A stretch of 47,997 bases of DNA from Spirosoma fluviale (GCA_945885545.1 CAMCYZ010000004.1:1-47997); one strand, 5' to 3'. Shown: positions 25,169 through 35,031, numbered from the stretch's first letter. A program made the numbers and translations. Notes: generated by a model not told the origin, from the letters alone.

Positions 25169-25200
25169 TTTTGTTCCCACCCCTTCAATACCTATTTTTG
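25169..25200 (+). promoter_or_regulatory. Bacteroidota-type promoter of purD
   Basis: TTTTG at 25169-25173 and TATTTTTG at 25193-25200 are 19 bp apart; the ATG follows 18 bp later. Both elements match the consensus. Confidence 0.7.
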
Positions 25201-25218
25201 TGTTTTTAAATACAGAAA

Positions 25219-26505
25219 ATGAATATTCTTATAATAGGTTCGGGTGGGAGAGAGCATGCTTTTGCATGGAAAATGGCTCAAAGCAAAAAATGTGATAAAC
25301 TTTTTGTAGCTCCTGGCAATGCCGGTACTGGCCAAATCGCCACCAATGTTGATATCAAAGTAGATGATTTTGATGGTATAAAAAAACTGGTACTCGCTGA
25401 AAGTATTGTTTTGGTAATTGTTGGACCCGAAGATCCATTGGTGAAAGGAATCGTAGATTTTTTCAAAGCAGATAAACAACTCAAAAAGGTAAAAATAATT
25501 GGCCCAGATGCCTCTGGTGCAAGACTTGAAGGCAGTAAGGACTTCTCTAAGGCCTTCATGCAAAAACACGGCGTGCCTACTGCATTTTCTGAAACCTTTA
25601 CAAAAGAAACTTTAGCAACTGGATTGGCTTATCTTGACAAACAAGCTGGTCCCTATGTGCTTAAAGCCGACGGTTTGGCTGCTGGAAAAGGTGTAATTAT
25701 AACTGAAAGCAAAGAAGAAGCCAAAGCGAGTTTAAAAGAAATGCTAACCGAAGGGAAATTCGGAGAAGCGGGAGATAAAGTGCTGGTAGAACAATTTTTG
25801 AAAGGCATAGAATTGTCAGTTTTCGTTCTTTCCGACGGCAAAAATTATGTGATTTTGCCTGAGGCCAAAGATTATAAAAGAATAGGAGAGGGCGATACCG
25901 GCCTCAACACAGGTGGTATGGGAGCTGTTTCTCCAGTGCCGTTTGCAGACGCCGCATTTATGCAAAAAGTGGAGGATTTGGTGGTAAAACCTACTTTAGC
26001 TGGACTTCAGGCGGAAGGTATTCACTACGTTGGCTTTATTTTTATTGGCCTCATGAATGACGAAGGAAACCCGATGGTGATAGAGTACAACGCCCGCATG
26101 GGGGACCCCGAAACCGAAGTGGTTTTGCCAAGAATTAAAACTGATTTAGTGAAATTGATGGTGGCGGCAGCAGATGGTAAATTAGACAAAATCAAATTGA
26201 GTATTAATCCAAAATCTGCAGTAACGACCATGGTAGTTGCGGGCGGATATCCTGAAGAATACAAAAAGGGCGACCTAATGGAAATACCCGAAGCGGATAA
26301 AGATACGGTGGTTTTTCATGCAGGCACAAAATCTACTGAAGTAGGAGTGGTGACCAATGGCGGAAGAGTGATAGCTCTCACTGGCTTGGGCAGAACAATG
26401 ACTGCCGCTGTGAAGAAATCACAAAAAATGGCCAAAAAAATCAAGTTTAAGAAGAAATATTTCAGGAAAGATATTGGCTTAGATTTAATGAAATATTTGG
26501 ATTAA
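25219..26505 (+). CDS. purD: Phosphoribosylamine-glycine ligase
   Basis: Joins glycine to 5-phosphoribosylamine with ATP to give GAR, the second step of purine synthesis in the cytosol. Family features: N-terminal MNILIIGSGGREHAFAWKM, VGPEDPLVKGIVD, the ATP-grasp motifs VLKADGLAAGKGVII and LNTGGMGAVSP, and the metal site EYNARMGDPETEVVLPR. The C-terminal domain VAGGYPEEYKKGD to FRKDIGLD is intact. At 428 aa it is full length. No other pur gene is adjacent. It has its own consensus promoter, and ricT begins 95 bp downstream. Confidence 0.98.
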   Translation: MNILIIGSGGREHAFAWKMAQSKKCDKLFVAPGNAGTGQIATNVDIKVDDFDGIKKLVLAESIVLVIVGPEDPLVKGIVDFFKADKQLKKVKIIGPDASGARLEGSKDFSKAFMQKHGVPTAFSETFTKETLATGLAYLDKQAGPYVLKADGLAAGKGVIITESKEEAKASLKEMLTEGKFGEAGDKVLVEQFLKGIELSVFVLSDGKNYVILPEAKDYKRIGEGDTGLNTGGMGAVSPVPFADAAFMQKVEDLVVKPTLAGLQAEGIHYVGFIFIGLMNDEGNPMVIEYNARMGDPETEVVLPRIKTDLVKLMVAAADGKLDKIKLSINPKSAVTTMVVAGGYPEEYKKGDLMEIPEADKDTVVFHAGTKSTEVGVVTNGGRVIALTGLGRTMTAAVKKSQKMAKKIKFKKKYFRKDIGLDLMKYLD

Positions 26506-26600
26506 TGGTTAGTTTTGTTCTTAGAAAATAATTAGAAAATCCTTCCGCATTGATTTTTGTCTTAAAAAGGCCATTCAATCGGATAAAAATATATATTCTT

Positions 26601-28127
26601 ATGGCGTGTGGACAGTGCTCATCCGGTGGATGTGGCAATATAAAAAACGTAGCAGAAGAAAAATCCAATCACAAAACTACGGCAGGATGTAGTTCGGGAG
26701 GCTGCTCAACTGGAGGTTGTAACAAAATGAATTCTTTCGACTGGCTCTCTAATATGGAATCGCCCAAGAGCAGTAGGTTTGGTATCATAGAAATCAAATT
26801 TAAAGGTGGTCGGAAGGAGTATTTCAAAAATAAAAGCAATCTTGATTTATACACGGGTGATTTCGTGGTCTGCGAAATGCCAACGGGGTATCACATTGGT
26901 TCGGTTTCTTTGCAGGGCGAATTGGTGCGATTGCAGATGATCAAAAAAGGTATCAAAGAGTCAGATGAGCTTGCTGTTATTCATCGTTTGGCTACTGAAA
27001 AGGACCTTGAAAAACATAGCCAAGCCATCAATAGAGACTTGCCTACCATGTATCGAACCAGAGAAATCTGTAAAGAACTTAAGCTCAATCTGAAACTTTC
27101 GGAGGTTGAATTTCAGTCGGATAATTCAAAAGCTACTTTTTTCTATTCTGCTGACGACCGTGTGGACTTTAGAGAGCTCATAAAAATGTTGGCTGGGGAG
27201 TTTAAGGTACGCATAGAAATGCGTCAAATCAGTCTTCGTCAAGAAGCTGGAAGATTAGGAGGTATTGGCTCATGTGGTAGAGAACTTTGTTGCTCCACTT
27301 GGCTTTCTGACTTTAAAACGATCCCGACTGCCGCGGCAAGGTATCAGAATTTATCATTGAATCCAGCCAAACTTTCAGGACAATGCGGAAGGTTGAAGTG
27401 TTGCTTGAATTATGAGCTGGAGACTTATATAGATGCCATAAGGGATATTCCTGTGGTGGATAGGTCTCTAAAAACCGAAAAAGGTGACGCAACGCTGCAG
27501 AAAACTGATATTTTTAGAAGAATCATGTGGTTTAGTTATCCAAACGAAACCAATTGGTATCCGATAAACTGTGTTCAAGTGGCCGAAATTCAGAAAATGA
27601 ACGCTGCTGGCAAAAAGCCAGTTGGATTGGAAAATTTGGTGGAAATTTCAGAGTTTGTGTCTGCCAAACCGACCAGTATCAACAATGATTTGGAGCGTTT
27701 GGATAAAAAATATCACCAAAATAAAAAGAAATCAGGCCCTAAAAGAGCGAATAATCCCAATACTCGCCCTGAAGGAAATGGTGGAACAAGGCCAAATAAC
27801 CCTCAGTCACAACAGCAGCAAGCACGGCCAAATCAGCCTAATAACAATCCGAATGCGAGAAATGATGCAAACGAAGCAAAGCCAGCTAACCTACAGGGGC
27901 AGCAACAAAGGCCAAATCAGCCACGTCCATCTCAGCCTCAAAATAGGCCAAATCCTCCAAGACCACCACAGCCAAAGGTAGAGGGAAGCACACCTCATAC
28001 GCCACCTCAAGTTTCAACCGGAGGAAATCCTGCTGGAGCTGAAGGAAATTTGGAGAATAGAAACAAAAACAAGAAAAGGAAGAAAAATAGAAACAACAAT
28101 AACCGACCAGATAAACCGGAGTTATGA
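26601..28127 (+). CDS. ricT: RicT/PSP1-family regulatory iron-sulfur protein with disordered tail
   Basis: Homologue of B. subtilis RicT (YaaT), part of an Fe-S-containing complex that affects RNA maturation and development there; role here unknown. The start MACGQCSSGGCG is used, as the longer TTG frame at 26550 adds an unlikely leader. Residues 1-42 hold six cysteines in C-x2-C-x4-C and C-x4-C-x4-C spacing. The PSP1 domain follows (about 55-280), ending in the cysteine pairs GSCGRELCCSTW and SGQCGRLKCCLNYE. From about residue 375 to the end the protein is a low-complexity Asn/Pro/Gln/Arg tail, probably disordered. The stop overlaps the gldH ATG by 4 bp; ricT-gldH is a typical Bacteroidota pair. 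Confidence 0.9.
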   Translation: MACGQCSSGGCGNIKNVAEEKSNHKTTAGCSSGGCSTGGCNKMNSFDWLSNMESPKSSRFGIIEIKFKGGRKEYFKNKSNLDLYTGDFVVCEMPTGYHIGSVSLQGELVRLQMIKKGIKESDELAVIHRLATEKDLEKHSQAINRDLPTMYRTREICKELKLNLKLSEVEFQSDNSKATFFYSADDRVDFRELIKMLAGEFKVRIEMRQISLRQEAGRLGGIGSCGRELCCSTWLSDFKTIPTAAARYQNLSLNPAKLSGQCGRLKCCLNYELETYIDAIRDIPVVDRSLKTEKGDATLQKTDIFRRIMWFSYPNETNWYPINCVQVAEIQKMNAAGKKPVGLENLVEISEFVSAKPTSINNDLERLDKKYHQNKKKSGPKRANNPNTRPEGNGGTRPNNPQSQQQQARPNQPNNNPNARNDANEAKPANLQGQQQRPNQPRPSQPQNRPNPPRPPQPKVEGSTPHTPPQVSTGGNPAGAEGNLENRNKNKKRKKNRNNNNRPDKPEL

Positions 28128-28594
28128 GAGGTAAAATAGCGATAGTGGTATTTTTTAGCCTGATTTTGGCCTGTAAGGGAAGTTCTGATTTGAAAGAAAT
28201 AAGAGAGTTTAAAGGCTCTGAGTGGTTCATTGCAAAGAAACAGACCTTCGAGTTTGAGGTAAAAGATATTCAGAAAATATATGATTTTAATTATTTGGTA
28301 AGAAATACAATTTCATATCCGTATTATAATTTGTATTTAAGCCAAACCTTGACGGACGATAAAGGTAAGGTGTTATTAACATCCATGGACGAAGTGATAC
28401 TTTTCAATCAAAAGACGGGGAAACCTTATGGAGATGGTCTTGGAGATATTTTTGACAATAGAATAGCTGCTCCAAAACTTCAAAAATATCAGTTTACTAG
28501 GCCTGGGAAATACAAGTGGACACTTGGCCACAACATGCGTCCTGACCCACTCCAAGGTATGATGTCTATCGGTGCAGAGGTTTTAGGTAAGTAG
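28124..28594 (+). CDS. gldH: Gliding motility lipoprotein GldH
   Basis: Lipoprotein of the gliding machinery; in Flavobacterium johnsoniae loss of GldH stops gliding and makes the cells chitin-negative. A lipobox with C17 (LILACKGSS) ends the signal peptide. Characteristic segments are FEFEVKDIQKIYDFNYLVRN, YYNLYLSQTLTDDKGKV, PYGDGLGDIFDNRI and the C-terminal YKWTLGHNMRPDPLQGMMSI. Length 156 aa, full. ATG overlaps the ricT stop (ATGA), so translation is probably coupled. No other gld gene lies in the window, so gliding cannot be claimed from this alone, but the gene points to that capacity or ancestry. Confidence 0.92.
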   Translation: MRGKIAIVVFFSLILACKGSSDLKEIREFKGSEWFIAKKQTFEFEVKDIQKIYDFNYLVRNTISYPYYNLYLSQTLTDDKGKVLLTSMDEVILFNQKTGKPYGDGLGDIFDNRIAAPKLQKYQFTRPGKYKWTLGHNMRPDPLQGMMSIGAEVLGK

Positions 28595-28898
28595 TGCAAT
28601 TTTCCTAAATTGAGTTTTGCAGAGAATATCGAATTTAGTTTTCTTGCCGAAAAAATTTCCAAAATCTATTTAGGAAGCTCGATTGGGTAACCTGTCAAAT
28701 ACAATACATATAAGTTTTAAAATAGCCTATCAATTTTTGTCAAATTGCAGTTGAAAAACACAAAAAATACACTTCTTTATGGTTAAGGACGGCATTGTTA
28801 AATGAATGTAAAGATGGCATAATAAGCAACAGGATAAGAGAGTTATGCTTTATACAATGGTTCATAAAAAGTTTTCTTTTACTCAATTCCTTTTTAAC
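28595..28898. other. Intergenic stretch without a recognisable gene
   Basis: Region between gldH and the terminator of the second TonB-type receptor gene. AT-rich, with no frame of convincing protein character and no clear hairpin. Confidence 0.5.
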
Positions 28899-28928
28899 AA
28901 AAAGAAACTTGCCAAATCTTGACAAGTT
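28899..28928 (-). terminator. Intrinsic terminator of the outer-membrane receptor gene
   Basis: On the minus strand AACTTG (28928-28923) and CAAGTT (28911-28906) form a hairpin with an 11-nt loop, followed by TCTTTTTG. Confidence 0.6.
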
Positions 28929-28966
28929 CTTCCATTATTAACCTAAAACCTACATTAAGTACTTTC

Positions 28967-31480
28967 TTAGTTACGACCTGCCGGAGCACCACCACCTTGT
29001 TGGCCTGTAGTTTCACCGCCTCCGTCTTTAACGTCGTCGTTTTTCACACCTTTAGCTCTCTTCTTCGGCATCATGGCATTTGCACCCATTTTACCCAATT
29101 TATAAGAGAGGTTAAGGCTTATGCCTCTATTAAACATGTAGTTTACACTTTTTTGGGTAAATAGTGGTGACTCCATGGTAGTTTTTATTTTCATGGCATT
29201 TTGAAAGAAGTTTTGTGTAGATAATCCTATACTTCCTTTCTTATTCTTGAATTCTTTTCTGGTGCCGAGCGAATAAAATCCAAATCCACCCTGACGACCC
29301 ATTGGTAATACCCTGCTTCCTCTTACAAAACTAAATGCCTGTACCTGCCAGCCTTTTTTGAGTGTTATGAAGCTCATTAAACGTCCGTTGTGGTTCCAAC
29401 CTTGTCCAGATACCGGGATAACAACACCACTCGCAGAAGTCGTCTGACCAGTTATGTAGTTATAGAATGACTCTATTCCTGCATTTACCATCCACTTTGA
29501 GGTAAGGCTCAGGTTTCCTGAGAAGTTTACGCCGTATGCTTTGTCATTCCCGACATTTTGAAAAGTCGTGATTACCACACCGTTTTCGGTACCCGAGGGT
29601 GTAGCAACCTGAGTAATGGCGTTACCAGTTAATCTTGTGAAAACAGACATATTCAGGTATATCTTTTTGATACTTGCACTCACACTTGCTTCTATGTTGT
29701 CTGTCAATTCGGGTCTCAACTCTGGATTTCCTTGGTTAATATTTTGCGGATTTACCAAATTTACGTTCGGATTTAACTGTTGTAAACCAGGGCGTTGAAT
29801 TCTTCTGTTATAGCCTGTTTTTACAGTATATTTTCCGCCAAAGGTTTTAGATATATTCACATTGGGTACCAAAATATTGTACGGCTCAATCTCAATATTG
29901 GTGTTGTTGTTTTGAGTGGCATAAATATCGGTTATTTCATATCTTGTACCTGCTTTAAAGGTATACTTACTTTTTGTTGTGTAGGTGTATGCCAAATAGG
30001 CAGCTCCGATATTTTGATTGTAGTCCAAAGACCCATTAGGTCTTTTTGGGTCGTTTATTAAATTGCCACCAATCAAATAGCTAAAGTCACTGTTCACCTC
30101 TCTGAAGATTCCCTTTGCACCAAATTCTACCAATTGATTCTTTTTGATGGGTGTTTGATAATCAACTTGAAGGGTGTACTCTTGGTTAGTATTATCATTT
30201 CGGTTAGTTAGGGCTAATCTTTCTAATTCGGGATTACCCAAGGGTGTATTTGTAAAGTCGGAGTTTGCACTGCTTCTACTGTAAAGCGTAGATATACTCA
30301 ACTCTTTCTGTGGTTTAATGATGTGCAAGTAATCAAGGTTAAAGTCCCAGCTATTTGATGGATTTTCAGATATAATTCTTTGATTTGTATTACTCAACTG
30401 ACTAAGATTTTCGAAACGTTCGATGGTCAAATCTTGATTTCTATTGAAACTCCTGGTGCCGAATCTCGCCCCAGCCGACAATGATTTAGTTTTTGAAATA
30501 TCGTAATCCGCACCCAAAGTATATCTACCGAACACCATTTCATCTTTGGCATTTCCTCTTTGGCTTGTTCTGAAGCTTGATCCTTCTTTAATGGAAGGCT
30601 TGGTCAATTGCTCAAATGTAGTTTCGGAAGGGTTGAAATTGGCTCTTCCGAATCCGCCCAAGGTCATGCCAAATTTTCCAGTCCTCAAACTTCCGTTTAG
30701 TCCCAAATTAGCACCTCTATTTCCACCAGCTATGTCTGTATTTAGACTGTAGCCCTCTAAATTGTTCTTTTTGAGTATGATATTTATAATGCCTGAAGAA
30801 CCCTCAGCGTCGTATTTGGCCGATGGTGAAGTGATTACCTCAACAGTTTTTATTTGGTCTGCCGGAATTTGCTTCAAAGCATCCGCAACACTTGCCGCCA
30901 TGATGGTAGATGGTTTATTATTGATCAAAACTCTTATATTTGAGCTACCTCTTAGCGATACGTTTCCGTCGAGGTCTACAGACAATAATGGTACTTTTCT
31001 TAGAATATCTGCAGCGTCGCCACCTTTGGCGGTAATGTCTTTGTCAGCGTTATAAACTAGCCTATCTACCTTCTCTTCTATAACGGCACCCTGACCAGTT
31101 ACCACCACTTCGTTGAGTAGCTTGGCATCAGTGCTCATAAAAATATCTTTGAGAGTTATGGATTTGTTCTTGGCAGTAATTTCTTCTAAAAATACAATTT
31201 TGTCCTTAAATCCTATAGAGGAAAATTTGATGGCAAATTTGCCGTTCGGTACATTTTTAAGTATGAATTTTCCTTTATCATCTGTAAGAGTTCCATCTAT
31301 CGGTTTTACAAGATCAGTGGTTTTGTACAAAGACAAGGTCGCAAATTCTACGGCTGTTCTGTCTAGGCTGTCTATTATAGTACCCGTTATTTTTCCATCG
31401 CCTCCCTGTGAGGCTGCCGGTATTTGAGCAAATACCAAAGAGCTAATTAAAAATAAAATAGAAGTGAAATATTTTGTCAT
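28967..31480 (-). CDS. TonB-dependent-receptor-like outer-membrane beta-barrel protein
   Basis: Outer-membrane barrel of the 'outer membrane beta-barrel family' common in Bacteroidota. Order: signal peptide (ending LVFAQ), CarboxypepD_reg-like domain (about 25-115, GTIIDSLDRTAVEFATLSLY), plug (about 120-230, with VVTGQGAVIEEKVDRLVYNA, LRKVPLLSVDLDGNVSLRGS and IKTVEVITSPSAKYDAEGSS), then the barrel. The C-terminus ends in a short Gly-rich tail (GGETTGQQGGGAPAGRN) after the last strand. Length 837 aa. It has no SusD partner. The ligand is unknown; it is also possible that the protein has a structural role. Confidence 0.9.
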   Translation of the reverse strand: MTKYFTSILFLISSLVFAQIPAASQGGDGKITGTIIDSLDRTAVEFATLSLYKTTDLVKPIDGTLTDDKGKFILKNVPNGKFAIKFSSIGFKDKIVFLEEITAKNKSITLKDIFMSTDAKLLNEVVVTGQGAVIEEKVDRLVYNADKDITAKGGDAADILRKVPLLSVDLDGNVSLRGSSNIRVLINNKPSTIMAASVADALKQIPADQIKTVEVITSPSAKYDAEGSSGIINIILKKNNLEGYSLNTDIAGGNRGANLGLNGSLRTGKFGMTLGGFGRANFNPSETTFEQLTKPSIKEGSSFRTSQRGNAKDEMVFGRYTLGADYDISKTKSLSAGARFGTRSFNRNQDLTIERFENLSQLSNTNQRIISENPSNSWDFNLDYLHIIKPQKELSISTLYSRSSANSDFTNTPLGNPELERLALTNRNDNTNQEYTLQVDYQTPIKKNQLVEFGAKGIFREVNSDFSYLIGGNLINDPKRPNGSLDYNQNIGAAYLAYTYTTKSKYTFKAGTRYEITDIYATQNNNTNIEIEPYNILVPNVNISKTFGGKYTVKTGYNRRIQRPGLQQLNPNVNLVNPQNINQGNPELRPELTDNIEASVSASIKKIYLNMSVFTRLTGNAITQVATPSGTENGVVITTFQNVGNDKAYGVNFSGNLSLTSKWMVNAGIESFYNYITGQTTSASGVVIPVSGQGWNHNGRLMSFITLKKGWQVQAFSFVRGSRVLPMGRQGGFGFYSLGTRKEFKNKKGSIGLSTQNFFQNAMKIKTTMESPLFTQKSVNYMFNRGISLNLSYKLGKMGANAMMPKKRAKGVKNDDVKDGGGETTGQQGGGAPAGRN

Positions 31481-31508
31481 ACAATAGTTTATGATAGTAA
31501 ATCGTAAA

Positions 31509-31541
31509 CAAAATTAAGGTTAAAAAGTTTCACGTTTCCAA
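31509..31541 (-). promoter_or_regulatory. Promoter of the second outer-membrane receptor gene
   Basis: On the minus strand TAATTTTG (31516-31509) lies 28 bp before the ATG, and TTG (31541-31539) lies 22 bp upstream of it. Confidence 0.55.
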
Positions 31542-31701
31542 GAATTAGATAAATGAAACTTTAATGAGGATAAAATGCTGATAATCGATGATTTTGAGCT
31601 TATACCATAAAAATAAATCTTAAATCTATTCAAATACAATTTTGGTCTTGTTTTTGAATTTTATTTGAAAAAAAATGTGAAATTGCATTCATACAAAATC
31701 T

Positions 31702-32745
31702 ATGAAGGTGCTGATTACGAATAAAAAAATATCTAGCGATTTACTTTTTCGCATATTGTTTCATATTATTTTTTGGTTTTTCTGGTTGGTTTTGCCCATC
31801 CTTAATTCGATTATGGACGATGACAAGAGCCGTCTCGAATGGCTAATGCTCACCTTGCCATTGGGTTTTTTCTCAATGCCCTTCTTTTACTTCAATTCTG
31901 AGTTTTTGATTCGGAAATTTCTACACAAAGGTCAGTTGACTAGTTATATCATGAGTTTACTTGTGATGTTTTCCATTTACCTATTTGCGTATTATTTATT
32001 AAAAGATTATCTAGTTAATAAATACCCCATTCGTATTTATGATTCCCGCACATTGTTTCCTGTCTTGTTCATTATTTCAATGAGTACGCTCTATGGTTTT
32101 GTAATATTTATGACCGGACAGTCTAAAAAGAATCAGGAGGAACAGGCGGAAAGATTGAAATCAGAACTTTCGTTCCTTCGTTCTCAAATTAGTCCCCATT
32201 TTATATTCAATGTTTTAAATAGTATAGTATATTTGATAAGAACGAAATCTAAAGAAGCTGAAAGTGTAACACTTGAGCTTTCTAATTTGATACGATACAT
32301 GCTATATGAGTCTGAAAATAAGCAGGTTTTGGTCGAAAAGGAAATTGGATATCTTGAAAACTATGTTAAACTTCAGAACGTCAGATTTGGAGAAGATGTC
32401 AAGATTGACTTAAAGTTGGAAGGCAATCCTGGTTCTATGATGATAGAGCCAATGCTGCTGATCCCTTTTGTTGAAAATGCCTTTAAGCATGGAATAGGAT
32501 TTGTGAATGCCCCCAAAATCGAAATTGTTATAAAAGCCAAGGAAGGAGAGAAGTTCGAGTTTTCGGTTAAAAATCTCGTGAGCAACGAAAGAAGTGAAAC
32601 TAAGGATCCTAACTCGGGAATTGGAATTAAAAATGTAACGCGAAGGATAGATTTGCTATATCCCGAAGCATACAAACTCTTGATGAAACAAGAAAACGGT
32701 TTTTTTGAAGTATATTTAGAATTGGATTTAAAAAACAAAACCTAA
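31702..32745 (+). CDS. LytS/YehU-type sensor histidine kinase
   Basis: Inner-membrane kinase of the His_kinase (PF06580) type. Four membrane helices are seen in the first 137 residues (near 15-38, 47-70, 81-100, 112-134). After a linker helix comes the phospho-acceptor block RSQISPHFIFNVLNSIVYLI with H166, then EIGYLENYVKLQNVRFG, and the ATPase N box IPFVENAFKHGI with the G box NSGIGIKNVTRRI. The LytTR regulator gene begins 3 bp after the stop, and an S10 peptidase gene 3 bp after that. Length 347 aa. No separate sensor domain is present, so the signal is probably felt in the membrane. Confidence 0.93.
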   Translation: MKVLITNKKISSDLLFRILFHIIFWFFWLVLPILNSIMDDDKSRLEWLMLTLPLGFFSMPFFYFNSEFLIRKFLHKGQLTSYIMSLLVMFSIYLFAYYLLKDYLVNKYPIRIYDSRTLFPVLFIISMSTLYGFVIFMTGQSKKNQEEQAERLKSELSFLRSQISPHFIFNVLNSIVYLIRTKSKEAESVTLELSNLIRYMLYESENKQVLVEKEIGYLENYVKLQNVRFGEDVKIDLKLEGNPGSMMIEPMLLIPFVENAFKHGIGFVNAPKIEIVIKAKEGEKFEFSVKNLVSNERSETKDPNSGIGIKNVTRRIDLLYPEAYKLLMKQENGFFEVYLELDLKNKT

Positions 32746-32748
32746 GAT

Positions 32749-33462
32749 ATGAACGCCAAAATTAGATGCATAGCAGTTGACGACGAACTTTTAGGTCGAA
32801 AACTGCTAGAAGAAAATATTAGTCAATTACCTTTTTTGGAGCTTGTAGGTACGTGTAAAAATGCTTTTGAGGCGATCGAAGTGATTGAAAATGAGAAAAT
32901 CGATTTGGTTTTTCTAGACATACAAATGCCAGGAATGGCTGGAACAAAATTGCTAGAAAGTATGGTCAATAAGCCCATGGTTATATTTGTAACCGCTTAC
33001 GAGCAATATGCTGTGGAGAGTTACGATCTTCAAGTTGTAGATTACTTGATGAAGCCAGTAAGTTTTGAACGATTTACTAAGGCTGCCATGAAGGCACGGG
33101 AGCTTTACAGACTGGCTAATAACGAAGGTACCAACGAAGAACAGACCTACATGTTTGTAAATGTGGAATACTCCTTGGTGAAAATCAACTTTGACCAAAT
33201 TACCCACATTGAAGGATTGAAAGACTATATCAAAATATATGTTACCAACGCAGTGCATCCAATTTTGACCAAATCGACACTGAAAGGAATTGAAGAAAAA
33301 CTGCCATCCAAAAAATTCTTGCGTGTTCAGAAATCCTTCATCGTTAATCTCGAAAAGATAGAATCTATTAGAAACCATAGGATTACTATTGGAAAATATG
33401 AAATTCCAGTGAGCGATAGCAACATGGAAAACCTCCTAGAAGCAATCAACTATAACAAATAA
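32749..33462 (+). CDS. LytTR-family response regulator
   Basis: Cytosolic response regulator paired with the kinase 3 bp upstream. Receiver domain (1-120): DDE at 11-13, phospho-acceptor D57 in LVFLDIQMPGM, FVTAYEQYAVESYDL and YLMKPVSFERF with the conserved lysine. A LytTR DNA-binding domain (about 135-235) follows: ITHIEGLKDYIKIYV, TKSTLKGIEEKLPSKKFLRV, QKSFIVNLEKIESIRNHRIT and PVSDSNMENLLEAI. Length 237 aa, complete. The next gene starts 3 bp on and is therefore cotranscribed. Confidence 0.95.
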   Translation: MNAKIRCIAVDDELLGRKLLEENISQLPFLELVGTCKNAFEAIEVIENEKIDLVFLDIQMPGMAGTKLLESMVNKPMVIFVTAYEQYAVESYDLQVVDYLMKPVSFERFTKAAMKARELYRLANNEGTNEEQTYMFVNVEYSLVKINFDQITHIEGLKDYIKIYVTNAVHPILTKSTLKGIEEKLPSKKFLRVQKSFIVNLEKIESIRNHRITIGKYEIPVSDSNMENLLEAINYNK

Positions 33463-33465
33463 AAA

Positions 33466-35010
33466 ATGAAGAAAAATGTACTATTGAGTCTCTGCTTTGG
33501 ATTAACCCTTCTAGTAAATGCTCAGCAAAAAAAGGTAGAAACTGCTCCTGCAACGGTAACTCCAAAAGTAGAAGAGAAGCCTCAGGTTTCAAATTCGAGA
33601 ATACTCAATCCTGACATGAGTGTAGTTACCAACGGTGAGGTAACTATCAAAGGCCAAAAAGTGCCCTATAAAACTACCACAGGTACCATACCTGTTTGGG
33701 ACGAGGCCGGCAAAATTATCGCCTCTTGCTTTTATACATACTACGAACGCAATGATGTAAAAGACAAGGCCACACGACCAATTATTTTTTCTTTCAACGG
33801 CGGGCCTGGCTCAGCCTCGGTATGGATGCACATTGCTTATACAGGCCCAAAAGTACTAAACATCGACGATGAAGGTTATCCAGTACAGCCTTATGGTTAT
33901 AAAGACAATCCTTATTCCATATTAGACGTAGCGGATATTATTTTCATTGACCCTGTCAATACCGGTTTTTCAAGAATTATAAATCCTGAAACTCCAAAAT
34001 CTACATTTTTTGGTGTAAAAGCTGATATCAAATATCTTTCAGAATGGTTAAATACTTTTGTAAGTCGGGTAAACCGATGGTCTTCACCGAAGTATTTGAT
34101 AGGTGAAAGTTATGGTACCAATCGTGTTTCAGGCATGGCTTTAGAGTTACAGAGCAGCCACTGGATGTACCTGAATGGCGTTGTGTTAGTTTCTCCAACA
34201 GATTTGGGTATCAAACGTGACGAAACCATGGGCGATGCCTTGCGTTTGCCTTATTTTGCTGCTGTGGCTTGGTATCATAAAGCCTTGGAGACATCGTTTC
34301 AAAGTAAAGATTTAACGGCTTTTTTACCAGAAGTAGAGGATTTTACGGTGAATCTATTGATTCCGGCCTTGGCTAAAGGCGGATATCTGCCAGAAAACGA
34401 AAAGAAAGCTTTAGCAGCTAAGATGTCAAAATATTCTGGCTTATCAGAGGACGTTTTGATGAAGAACAACTTGAAGATTTCACTTAATTATTTTTGGAAA
34501 GAGTTACTTCGTGATAGGGGTTACACGGTTGGAAGATTGGATTCTAGATATTTAGGAATTGACTCAAAAGATGGAGGCGAAAAACCAGAGTTCAATGCAG
34601 AGCTGAGTTCTTGGTTGCATTCGTTTACTCCGCCTATCAACATGTATTTGCGTGAAGAATTGAAGTTTAAGACTGATCTGAAATATAATATGTTTGGTCC
34701 AGTTAACCCGTGGGAGCGTGACGATGTCAATCTGGGTGAGAATTTGAGAGCGGCTATGGCTGCCAATCCTTATTTGCATGTACTTACGCAGTCGGGTTAT
34801 TACGATGGTGCTTGCGATTATTTTAATGCCAAGTATAACATGTGGCAAATGGATCCAAGCGGTAAAACCAAAGAAAGATTAAGTTGGAAGGGCTACCGTT
34901 CGGGCCACATGATGTATCTTCGTAGGCAAGACTTACAACAGGCTAACGAAGATCTTAGAGATTTTATAAAATTAAGTACACCAGCTCCAGGAAAAGCAGC
35001 TAAGTACTAA
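33466..35010 (+). CDS. S10 family serine carboxypeptidase-like protein, secreted
   Basis: Predicted serine exopeptidase (carboxypeptidase Y fold) exported by a signal peptide (MKKNVLLSLCFGLTLLVNAQ). The oxyanion/substrate motif FSFNGGPGSASVWMH, the nucleophile elbow LIGESYGTNR, the region SGYYDGACDYFNAKYN with the likely catalytic aspartate, and SGHMMYLRRQDL with the histidine are all present. Also VDPVNTGFS-type sequence IDPVNTGFSRI, standard for S10. Length 514 aa. It follows the LytTR gene by 3 bp in a three-gene operon, which is an unusual partner for LytS/LytTR. A terminator follows 21 bp after the stop. Confidence 0.92.
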   Translation: MKKNVLLSLCFGLTLLVNAQQKKVETAPATVTPKVEEKPQVSNSRILNPDMSVVTNGEVTIKGQKVPYKTTTGTIPVWDEAGKIIASCFYTYYERNDVKDKATRPIIFSFNGGPGSASVWMHIAYTGPKVLNIDDEGYPVQPYGYKDNPYSILDVADIIFIDPVNTGFSRIINPETPKSTFFGVKADIKYLSEWLNTFVSRVNRWSSPKYLIGESYGTNRVSGMALELQSSHWMYLNGVVLVSPTDLGIKRDETMGDALRLPYFAAVAWYHKALETSFQSKDLTAFLPEVEDFTVNLLIPALAKGGYLPENEKKALAAKMSKYSGLSEDVLMKNNLKISLNYFWKELLRDRGYTVGRLDSRYLGIDSKDGGEKPEFNAELSSWLHSFTPPINMYLREELKFKTDLKYNMFGPVNPWERDDVNLGENLRAAMAANPYLHVLTQSGYYDGACDYFNAKYNMWQMDPSGKTKERLSWKGYRSGHMMYLRRQDLQQANEDLRDFIKLSTPAPGKAAKY

Positions 35011-35031
35011 TTTGTAACTTTTTATGAGAAT

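Noticed and set aside
27622-27981. Open frame of 119 codons inside ricT
   Set aside because: It is a frame-shifted shadow of the low-complexity ricT tail, which keeps other frames open.
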